Origin: CAZGWE01 sp964529405
GTDB taxonomy: Bacteria; Patescibacteriota; UBA1384; XYA2-FULL-43-10; 1-14-0-10-43-13
Assembly: GCA_964529405.1 (NCBI GenBank)
Contig: CAZGWE010000016.1
Location: forward strand, 1-21,703
Direction of reading: 5' to 3'
DNA: 21,703 nt
Shown here: in pieces, positions 1 through 6,392 of the stretch
Layout of the letters: each line of letters begins with the position of its first letter
How positions within the stretch are numbered: position 1 is the stretch's first letter
Made by a program: the position numbers and the translations under genes
The notes under the pieces: generated by a model
Told to the model about the DNA's origin: nothing
Seen by the model: only the letters and a program-made list of their open reading frames with translations
Databases searched by the model: none

Positions 1-50
1 CTATATCACTTTTCATACGACCGTATGAAAAGTGATATAGTTTTTTTTAT
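1..50 (+). terminator. Intrinsic terminator of an upstream transcription unit
   Basis: Positions 1-19 and 22-40 are perfect reverse complements (19-bp arms around a 2-nt centre, so a stem of about 18 pairs with a 4-nt loop). Eight T residues follow at 41-48. Stem plus T-tract on the + strand is the classic Rho-independent terminator. It would end a gene to the left of the window. The stem is AT-rich apart from its loop-proximal end. The window begins exactly at the first paired base, so the arm could extend further left. Confidence 0.8.
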
Positions 51-121
51 TCGACTTGAAACAACATCGTCTGCTTTGTTTTTTCATCTTCTCGCAATCC
101 AATGACCCAAAACAACAGATG

Positions 122-140
122 CTTGTGAATTATTCACAGG
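122..140. promoter_or_regulatory. Dyad TGTGAAT-T-ATTCACA upstream of a promoter
   Basis: A perfect 7-bp inverted repeat (124-130 and 132-138 around one T) lies 20 bases upstream of the candidate -35 box of the 734-aa gene. C122-G140 extends the symmetry past one wobble pair. The half-sites TGTGA and TCACA resemble CRP/FNR-family half-sites but are spaced by five bases instead of six. The position suits an activator or a dimeric regulator. No regulator gene is visible in the window, so the factor is unknown. Confidence 0.4.
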
Positions 141-158
141 CGTTGCTTTGCTTTAATT

Positions 159-187
159 TTGGCTTTTTGGACTATATTTGCTAAAAT
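159..187 (+). promoter_or_regulatory. Sigma70-type promoter for the 734-aa gene
   Basis: TTGGCT (159-164) and TAAAAT (182-187) are separated by 17 bases, and TGC directly before the -10 gives an extended -10. Transcription would start near 194, leaving a 5' leader of about 90 nt. The leader contains a weak CCTC/GAGG hairpin (232-244) and a GGAG Shine-Dalgarno at 277-280. The match is fair at -35 and good at -10. Confidence 0.55.
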
Positions 188-284
188 GGAAAAGGTAAAA
201 GACAACAGATAGCCATCTTAAGTCAAAGAAGCCTCCTTGAGAGGATTTGTTCTTGCGTTAATTTAGAATGTCAGCTGGAGAGAA

Positions 285-2489
285 ATGGACAAAGAAGGTC
301 TCTTAATACGCACCGCATTTTTAGCCACAAAAGAAAAACTAAAAGACCGCATACTCCATACCGGAAAAGTCAGCCGGAACGAAGCCGGGAGCAGTGCCTT
401 CTTTTTCTATTTGATCGAGATCCTCTCGCCTTGGACAAATTCTTGCCATGTTTTCGAGTCCATTATCGAAACCATGGAAGAAGCCGAGCTCTCCTTTGAC
501 CCGGAAGAGTGCTACGGGGTTTTTGAAGATAGCCTGATCAAAATTAACCGCTCTCTCGGCGCGCTGGCCGAAAAGGGCGAGGTCGAGTGGATCGGCAATT
601 TAAACGCTGTTATCGGGCTCGTGGCCTTTGACGACATCCATATTTCCCAAGCCGGCACGATTACCGGCTACGTTTTCCGCAAGGGCAAAATATCTTCAAT
701 CACCGAAAAGCCCTCCCCGTCTGCCGCCGAAACCCCGGCACACACCTTTACCGATGTCATCTCCGGCAAAATCGCCCGGGACGATCGGCTGGTTTTCGGC
801 AATATCGAGCTCTTTAATCACGCTTCGCTGGACCGGTTGCGGACGCTGGTCGAGGCTAAGGATGCCAATAATGCCGCCTACGAACTGTTTAAATCTTTCC
901 GAAAAAGCCGGCTGGTTAGCGTCAACGCCGCCTTTCTGCAAGCTTCCGATGCCCGGCAAGACAACGAAGACTCTCCGGATGACGAGACGTACTATTTGGA
1001 CGAGCCAATAACCGGCGCCCTCTCTGGCAGCCTCAAAAAGCTAAAACCGGTCGGCATCATAATTGCCGGCAAATCGAAAGAAGCCGGTCAGCTGGCCCAA
1101 AAACACAGCCGGGAGCTAACCAAAAACGCCAGAACCCGGTGGCAAAAAAAGTACGGGCCGGAAACCAAGGCCATCTTAAAACGCGCTCAGGCGGCTCTCG
1201 AGCCCGTTGTAGAGAACGCCAAGGATAAACTAGGCATCAAACCGCTTTTAAAAAGCGCAAGCTTAAAAAACAATAGCAAGCTAAAGGTAACCCCCTACAG
1301 TAAAAAAGCGGTTGGCAGAGCCGGGGAGCTGCCGCAAATTGTTCTGATTGTTGCCGCAAAACTTCAAACAGCCCTCAAACCCGGCAACCGCAAATATCTC
1401 TGCATCATTTTGATCGCCCTCTTTCTCATGGTCGGTTATTCGAAAGTCAGGGAAAACAATTTAGCCCGGAACGAAAGAAGTCAGGCGCGGCAAATTATTG
1501 ACCAGTTTGACGACGCCAAAGAAGCCTACGAAACAGCCAGCCAGAATCTGGCCCTTGGCAAATCAACCGCCTCTGCCGAATTAAATGAAGCGCTCAAATT
1601 GGCCCAAACGGCGCAAGGCCACGAGGCGACAAAGGACAAAGCCGATAAATTAATCTCCCGGATTGAAGATGAACTTGATAAATTGACCAAAACGACGCGC
1701 ATTGCAGCCGGCACCCTGCCCAACATTATCTTCCCTGCCCCGATCACCGTTTCGGTCCTGGCCGGGTCAGAACTCTACGGCGTCACCGCCGACGGTAAAA
1801 TTTTCTCCTCCGACACAAGAGAGCGCGAAGCCCGGCTGGTCGCCTCGATCGGTAAAGACAACGGCCAGGCTGTCAGCGCTACCTATGCCAAATCAGGGGA
1901 AAAAATTTATATTTACACCAATAAAAATAAAGTTCTGGCCTACGATATTGCCTCAAAAACTTTCAATGAGCTTAAGATTGTCGAAGACGGCGGCGAGTGG
2001 GAGAGCGCCAAGACTATATTAAGCTATGTAACCAACCTTTATCTGCTCGACCCGGACAGCGGCCAGGTTTGGAAGCATGTCGAACGCGATGGCGGCTATG
2101 CCAAAGGTAAAATTTATCTCGAGACAGACCAGGCCGGCATCAAGGGCAGCGTCAGCGCCGCGATTGACGGCGACATCTTTGTTTTGCAAAACAACGGTTC
2201 TGTCGCTAAATTTATTAAAGGCAGTTTCGACAGCAGTTTCAGCCTCAAGGACATCCCGCAACCGAATGATAAAATCGAATCGGCCGAAGCTATTTATACC
2301 GACGCCGACTCGAACGCCATCTTTATCTTGGATAAAAAAATAAACCGGATATTAAAATTTAACAAGTCGGGTGATTTTCTCGGCCAATATGTCCTTGAGG
2401 GATTCACCATCGACAGCTTTGTTCTCAATTCCCGGCTCCAAAAAGTCTGGCTGATCTCCGGCCAAAAAGTATTCGAGGTAAGCGTCTAG
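285..2489 (+). CDS. Membrane protein: PP2C-like N-domain, one TM helix, coiled coil, outer propeller-like domain
   Basis: The protein has 734 aa. Residues 1-220 are cytoplasmic and read like a PP2C/SpoIIE-type phosphatase fold (GNLNAVIGLV near 104-113, then a GTITGYVFRKGK stretch at 124-135). The metal-binding Asp motifs usually written GDSR and TDG read GTIT and NIEL here, so it is probably non-catalytic. A basic, Lys-rich linker (250-370) precedes one transmembrane helix at about 370-387. A coiled coil covers 390-470. Residues 480-734 hold repeated beta-strand units (for example IYIYTNKNKVLAYD and IFILDKKINRILKF), suggesting an extracytoplasmic beta-propeller. I associate this architecture with hypothetical CPR proteins. 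The role is unknown; linking an outside sensor to a cytoplasmic partner-binding domain is inference. The ATG at 285 follows GGAG (277-280). The next gene begins 91 nt downstream on the same strand. Confidence 0.85.
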   Translation: MDKEGLLIRTAFLATKEKLKDRILHTGKVSRNEAGSSAFFFYLIEILSPWTNSCHVFESIIETMEEAELSFDPEECYGVFEDSLIKINRSLGALAEKGEVEWIGNLNAVIGLVAFDDIHISQAGTITGYVFRKGKISSITEKPSPSAAETPAHTFTDVISGKIARDDRLVFGNIELFNHASLDRLRTLVEAKDANNAAYELFKSFRKSRLVSVNAAFLQASDARQDNEDSPDDETYYLDEPITGALSGSLKKLKPVGIIIAGKSKEAGQLAQKHSRELTKNARTRWQKKYGPETKAILKRAQAALEPVVENAKDKLGIKPLLKSASLKNNSKLKVTPYSKKAVGRAGELPQIVLIVAAKLQTALKPGNRKYLCIILIALFLMVGYSKVRENNLARNERSQARQIIDQFDDAKEAYETASQNLALGKSTASAELNEALKLAQTAQGHEATKDKADKLISRIEDELDKLTKTTRIAAGTLPNIIFPAPITVSVLAGSELYGVTADGKIFSSDTREREARLVASIGKDNGQAVSATYAKSGEKIYIYTNKNKVLAYDIASKTFNELKIVEDGGEWESAKTILSYVTNLYLLDPDSGQVWKHVERDGGYAKGKIYLETDQAGIKGSVSAAIDGDIFVLQNNGSVAKFIKGSFDSSFSLKDIPQPNDKIESAEAIYTDADSNAIFILDKKINRILKFNKSGDFLGQYVLEGFTIDSFVLNSRLQKVWLISGQKVFEVSV

Positions 2490-2498
2490 TTTTTTCCC

Positions 2499-2532
2499 GC
2501 TTGTTGACAAGCTCGTTCTATTGGAATAGAAC
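2499..2532 (+). promoter_or_regulatory. Candidate promoter overlapped by two dyads
   Basis: TTGACA (2504-2509, perfect -35) and TAGAAC (2527-2532, 4/6 match) are 17 bases apart. The -35 lies inside the dyad GCTTGT-TG-ACAAGC (2499-2512). The spacer and -10 are exactly covered by a second perfect dyad, GTTCTATT-GG-AATAGAAC (2515-2532). Two palindromes over a promoter core look like operators, although as RNA they could also form hairpins. No T-tract follows either hairpin, so a terminator for the upstream gene is unlikely. Confidence 0.45.
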
Positions 2533-2580
2533 TATACTTGACCCCTATCTGTTCCCGACAATTTAACGAAAGGAGCTGCT

Positions 2581-3333
2581 ATGCAATCCATCGGATCAAT
2601 ACTCACCCTAATCATTCTGGTGGCAGTTTTTGTCGGCGGTGGAACATACTATTTCACCGACCAAAAACTAACAAAACAAAAAGATGATCTAACCAAAGAA
2701 ATCAAAGATTTAAGAAGCAAAACCAGCCAGATTGAGCAAACGGCCAGCAAAACAGCCTCTGAATTAGAGGCTGCCAAAACTGCTGCACCGGCCACTGCTT
2801 CTAATCCAACGCCCAGCCCAACAACGCCGCCGGCCGAAGCAGCCCAAAGCCAAGCGGCCGCGCCAATAGACATCACCAAGTGGAAACTTTACTCCAGCCC
2901 CAATTACGATTACACGGTCAAATATCCCTCTGATTGGGATTACAAAGATACCACCAGCGGTGTGGCCATGAACACGATCAGTTTCAAACCAAAAACAGTC
3001 AAGGATAGTTATGCCTTTAGCGTTGTCGTTGAGAAGAGTTCGCTTGATTATTCAATCAGCTTGATCAAAAAGCAGCTCTCCGAAAGTTACACTTATAAAA
3101 GTAAAACAACGGCTGACTTGAGCGGTACAACTTTTACCATTCTAACTTTTGAGTCAAAAGCCACTTCGACGATTAAACCGGTTGTTTATTTAGCTCAGAT
3201 TGATGATTACGTCTATCACTTCTCCGCTGCCGATAACGCCGATGCCGCCATTAACGCCAGCACGGCCGAGATGGCCAAAAACTTCACCGTTACCAAACAG
3301 GCTGCCTCCACCGAAACCAAACCAGCCCAATAA
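2581..3333 (+). CDS. Membrane-anchored PsbP-like protein
   Basis: The protein has 250 aa. It has an N-terminal hydrophobic helix (about 5-26) with no lipobox Cys, so it is probably an uncleaved anchor facing outward. A short coiled coil follows (28-65), then an Ala/Pro/Thr-rich low-complexity linker (66-97) and a globular domain (100-237). The domain opens with YSSPNYDYTVKYPSDWDY, the layout of PsbP-like domains (extracytoplasmic alpha/beta folds common in uncultivated bacteria and usually of unknown function). A short disordered tail ends the protein. AGGAG at 2571-2575, five bases before the ATG, supports the start. It is co-directional with the preceding membrane protein but probably has its own promoter. 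Its stop is one base from the stop of the opposing argS. The specific function is unknown. Confidence 0.8.
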   Translation: MQSIGSILTLIILVAVFVGGGTYYFTDQKLTKQKDDLTKEIKDLRSKTSQIEQTASKTASELEAAKTAAPATASNPTPSPTTPPAEAAQSQAAAPIDITKWKLYSSPNYDYTVKYPSDWDYKDTTSGVAMNTISFKPKTVKDSYAFSVVVEKSSLDYSISLIKKQLSESYTYKSKTTADLSGTTFTILTFESKATSTIKPVVYLAQIDDYVYHFSAADNADAAINASTAEMAKNFTVTKQAASTETKPAQ

Positions 3334-3334
3334 C

Positions 3335-4996
3335 TTACATCTTTTCCGGTGCGGCGATGTCGAGGATTAAGAGGGAGTTGGCCAGGACGTGTTTGGTTGC
3401 TTTGACAAGAGAGAGGCGGGCCAGCGTTAACTTTTTATCATCGGAAAGGACCTGGCAATTGGTGTAAAAGTCGTGGAAGATGCCGGCAACTTTGTAAGCG
3501 TAATGGGGGAGAGCCTGAATTTGATAATTGTCTCGCATCTCCAACAGAAGTTCCGGAAAATTGACCAGCTCTTTTATCAACTGATGCTCTTTTTCATGAA
3601 CCAATAATTTCAGGTCGGCATTTTCGAAAGTGGCAAGACCCTGCTCCCCCGCTTTTCTTAAAATTGAAAAAATTCTGGCGTGGGCGTATTTAATATAGTA
3701 AACAGGATTTTTCTCCGAAGCGTCGGCAGCCTGGGCAACATCAAAGTCAAAGGGCGTGTTGGGGTTCTGGGCTAAAATAAAATATTTAAAAGCGTCCGGT
3801 GCTACGCCCGCTTCTATCACCTGGCGCAGAGTCGCAAAATTACCCAGACGCTTACCCATGCTGACCGCCTCGCCCCCGTTTTTCAAACGGACATACTGGT
3901 ATAAAATTACCTCCAGTTTATCCGTTGGATAGCCGAGAGCGGCAATGGCCGCCTTCATGCGCGGCACATGGCCGTGATGGTTGGCGCCCCAGATGTTAAT
4001 AATCAGGTCGAATCCCCTGTTCTCGTATCTATCGCTGTGGTAAGCCACGTCATCGGCATAGTAAGTGTACGTACCCTTTTCGTCGCTTTTTCGAAGCACG
4101 TTCTCCCTGTCGGCCAGCTCGGGGTCGTCAGACAGTTTGAACCAGAGAGCACCCTCTTTTTTAACTGTCGCGCCCATTTCGACTAATCTGTCAACGACGT
4201 GGTCGGTCTTGCCGCTGTTTTCGAGATCGCTTTGATAGAACCAAACATCATAATTTATATCCAAAAGCCGGCAGTCCTCCCTAATGCTTTTGATGAGATG
4301 GAAGAGGCCTTCCCGCTTAAAGAGTTCGATCCGATCCTCCCTCCTCATCGCCCCAAGTTCCGATTGCTTCTCCTGCTGAATCAGCTCCGAGGTCTCTTTA
4401 ACATATTCGGCCGGATAGCCCCCCTCCGGAAAAGAAACGCGATCATCAAATTTAACTTCATACCAATAATTAAGCGACTCGGCTAAACGGTTTACCTGTC
4501 CGCCGATGTCGTTAACATAAAATTCCCTTGTCACGTCATAGCCCAGAAATTCCAAAAGGTTGGCGATTGCTTCGCCCAGCGGACCACCGCGGGCATTGCC
4601 GATATGGAGCGGTCCGGTTGGATTGGCCGAGACATAATCAATGTCAACCCTTTTGCCCCGCCCGATTAGGCTTCGGCCATAATTTTCAGCTGAGCCTAAA
4701 ATTTTTCCAAGTTCGTTAAAGTATAAATCGCCGCTTAGCGTAATGTTAATAAAACCTGGTCCCGCCACTTCCACTTTAGTGATAATTGATGATTCTTTAA
4801 GCTTTAGAGCAACGTTATCTGCAATATCTCGAGGCAATAGTTGCGGTTCACGCTGATTAATCATGAGCGCGATGTTAGTAGCATAATCACCAAATTCTTT
4901 TCTGGGGGGAACATCAATATTAAAAATTGCCGGCACATCATAGCCAGCTTTGGCAGTTGCTTCAGCAATTAAATTTTGGACTGTTTGTTTGATCAT
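3335..4996 (-). CDS. argS: Arginyl-tRNA synthetase
   Basis: The 553-aa class I aminoacyl-tRNA synthetase charges tRNA-Arg with arginine in the cytoplasm. The N-terminal ArgRS-specific domain contains GDYATN (36-41). The HIGH signature is in SANPTGPLHIGNARGG (HIGN at 131-134). The KMSKS-equivalent loop reads SMGKRLGN (379-386), normal variation for ArgRS. The C-terminal DALR anticodon-binding domain begins near YYIKYAHARI (433-442). Length is typical. No Shine-Dalgarno is evident before the ATG at 4996, although the alignment of MIKQTVQNLI to usual ArgRS N-termini supports it. It lies 75 nt downstream of tyrS on the same strand, with an AT-only hairpin between them, and its end abuts the PsbP-like gene tail to tail. 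Confidence 0.96.
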   Translation of the reverse strand: MIKQTVQNLIAEATAKAGYDVPAIFNIDVPPRKEFGDYATNIALMINQREPQLLPRDIADNVALKLKESSIITKVEVAGPGFINITLSGDLYFNELGKILGSAENYGRSLIGRGKRVDIDYVSANPTGPLHIGNARGGPLGEAIANLLEFLGYDVTREFYVNDIGGQVNRLAESLNYWYEVKFDDRVSFPEGGYPAEYVKETSELIQQEKQSELGAMRREDRIELFKREGLFHLIKSIREDCRLLDINYDVWFYQSDLENSGKTDHVVDRLVEMGATVKKEGALWFKLSDDPELADRENVLRKSDEKGTYTYYADDVAYHSDRYENRGFDLIINIWGANHHGHVPRMKAAIAALGYPTDKLEVILYQYVRLKNGGEAVSMGKRLGNFATLRQVIEAGVAPDAFKYFILAQNPNTPFDFDVAQAADASEKNPVYYIKYAHARIFSILRKAGEQGLATFENADLKLLVHEKEHQLIKELVNFPELLLEMRDNYQIQALPHYAYKVAGIFHDFYTNCQVLSDDKKLTLARLSLVKATKHVLANSLLILDIAAPEKM

Positions 4997-5000
4997 TCGA

Positions 5001-5076
5001 CAATTTTTAATTTGAAATTTGAAAACAACATGAAACTACCGCTTTTGTTTTTAAATTAAAAATTGAAAATTTCAAA
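5001..5076. repeat. AT-rich nested inverted repeat between tyrS and argS
   Basis: CAATTTTTAATTT (5001-5013) is the perfect reverse complement of 5053-5065, with a 39-nt loop. TTTGAAATTT (5011-5020) is the perfect reverse complement of 5067-5076, which includes the tyrS stop codon. Short A/T words of the same kind recur around it. The structure sits in the tyrS-argS transcript. It may be a weak RNA hairpin or a decayed A/T-rich intergenic repeat; I cannot tell which. Confidence 0.5.
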
Positions 5077-6280
5077 TTATTTTATATGCTTTTCTCTTCC
5101 CTATCTCCAACACTATCCCCTCTTTAGGAATTCCAACTATTTCACTTGGATCGCTAATCTTAGTACCATCAATTTTAGTACCGCCCTGCTCAATCAGCCG
5201 CCGAGCCTCTGACTTTGACATATCATTGTCAACCAGTGTCATCAAGGTAATTAGGTCTATATTTTTCTCCGGGATATTAACGGTGGGTAGATCGGTTGGC
5301 AACTGTTTGTCCCGAAAACGTTTATTGAAATTTTCCTTGGCTTCACTGGCGGCCTTTTTTCCATGATAAATTTTGACAATTTCAGAGGCTAGTTTTTCTT
5401 TGTAGGTTCGGGGATTTTCGCCCTCGCTAATCTTCTTCTGATATCTTTCAATTGTTTCAAGCGCTAAATATGTACAATCAATAAAACATTGAATAATCGC
5501 CTCGTCTGGCAATGCCATCGTTTTACCGAACATTTCATCAGCCGACTCGTTTAAACCAATACCTGTTCCGAGTGATTTGCTCATCAATTTTTCTCCGGTA
5601 ACCGGATTTACAAGCAGTGTCGTAGTGATAACAAATTTTTCCCGATTTTGATAATTTTTTACTAATGTCCTGCCTGCCAACATGTTAAAAGTTTGGTCCG
5701 TGCCGCCAATTTCAGCATCAGCTTCTAGCGCGACGGAGTCATAACCTTGCATTAAAGGATAGAAAAATTCATGAACATATAATGGCTTATTACTTTTGAG
5801 TCGTTTTTCAAAGATATCTCGTTCGATCATTTGCTGAACAGTAAAACTTGAGGCCAGTTCGATTAGATCTTCAAAGTTTAGTTTGGAAAGCCATTCAGAA
5901 TTAAACCTGAACTCGATAGGGTTTTTTTTGTCCTCGAAATCAAGAATTTTGCCGATTTGTTTCCTGAAGGTCTTTAGATTCTCTTTGACTTGTTCCCTGG
6001 TTAATCTGGTTCGAGCCGCGCCGCCCTTGTCGCTAGGATCTCCAATCATGGCTGTAAAATCACCAATTAGGACGATAATTTTGTGGCCGAGCTCATGAAA
6101 TCGTTTTAAGATAATGTAATTTGTCGAATGGCCTAAGTGAGCATAATCGGCAGTGGGGTCAATTCCCATATAAATTCGTAATTTTTTGCCTGAGAGCAAA
6201 ACATTCCCGAGGGCATCTTTAGTTGGATAAATTTTATCAATTGATCGAGTCAGTACCTCCTCAATTTTTTCATTTTTCAT
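5072..6280 (-). CDS. tyrS: Tyrosyl-tRNA synthetase
   Basis: The class I synthetase charges tRNA-Tyr. The chosen start gives 402 aa. The HIGH motif reads AHLGHSTN (HLGH about 48-51), GGTDQ (about 192-196) belongs to the tyrosine site, and KLMSKS (about 231-236) is the KMSKS loop. A C-terminal S4 RNA-binding domain covers about 332-402 (LVDNDMSKSEARRLI). Layout and length fit the TyrZ-like bacterial group. The open frame extends to 6334, but the ATG at 6280 has GGAG eight bases upstream and yields the normal N-terminus. An ATG at 6298 is the second choice. It is divergent from the class A PBP through overlapping promoters and probably heads a tyrS-argS unit. Confidence 0.95.
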   Translation of the reverse strand: MKNEKIEEVLTRSIDKIYPTKDALGNVLLSGKKLRIYMGIDPTADYAHLGHSTNYIILKRFHELGHKIIVLIGDFTAMIGDPSDKGGAARTRLTREQVKENLKTFRKQIGKILDFEDKKNPIEFRFNSEWLSKLNFEDLIELASSFTVQQMIERDIFEKRLKSNKPLYVHEFFYPLMQGYDSVALEADAEIGGTDQTFNMLAGRTLVKNYQNREKFVITTTLLVNPVTGEKLMSKSLGTGIGLNESADEMFGKTMALPDEAIIQCFIDCTYLALETIERYQKKISEGENPRTYKEKLASEIVKIYHGKKAASEAKENFNKRFRDKQLPTDLPTVNIPEKNIDLITLMTLVDNDMSKSEARRLIEQGGTKIDGTKISDPSEIVGIPKEGIVLEIGKRKAYKII

Positions 6281-6352
6281 ATTAGCTTCTCCAGACATCA
6301 AATATATTCGTGTCATTCGTATGAATTCGCGCATTCATATCGTATTTAATTG

Positions 6353-6381
6353 TTTACATCTTACCAAGATAGGCATATAAT
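6353..6381 (+). promoter_or_regulatory. Strong promoter of the class A PBP gene
   Basis: TTTACA (6353-6358) and a perfect TATAAT (6376-6381) are separated by 17 bases. The start codon at 6393 lies only 11 bases beyond the -10 box, so initiation at about 6387-6389 would leave a 4-6 nt leader with no room for a Shine-Dalgarno. A (nearly) leaderless mRNA is therefore predicted. Confidence 0.75.
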
Positions 6382-6386
6382 GTAAA
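6358..6386 (-). promoter_or_regulatory. Opposing promoter for tyrS-argS
   Basis: On the minus strand TTTACA (6386-6381) and TAAGAT (6363-6358) are 17 bases apart, with TGG giving an extended -10. The -35 shares base 6381 with the opposing -10, and this -10 shares base 6358 with the opposing -35. The two promoters therefore occupy the same DNA face to face. The predicted tyrS leader is about 70 nt. The symmetric TTTACAT/ATGTAAA arms (6353-6359 and 6380-6386) make the region quasi-palindromic. Confidence 0.5.
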
Positions 6387-6392
6387 GAAACA

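Noticed and set aside
2490..2532. Terminator after the 734-aa gene
   Set aside because: The T-run at 2490-2495 precedes the hairpins rather than following them.
6281..6334. Upstream in-frame ATGs (6334, 6316, 6298) as the tyrS start
   Set aside because: The ATG at 6280 has a well-placed GGAG and gives the usual TyrRS N-terminus; the extra residues resemble no TyrRS sequence.
6320..6339. TATGAAT/ATTCATA hairpin in the tyrS leader as a T-box riboswitch
   Set aside because: The predicted leader is about 70 nt with no T-box sequence, specifier stem or terminator, far too short for a T-box.
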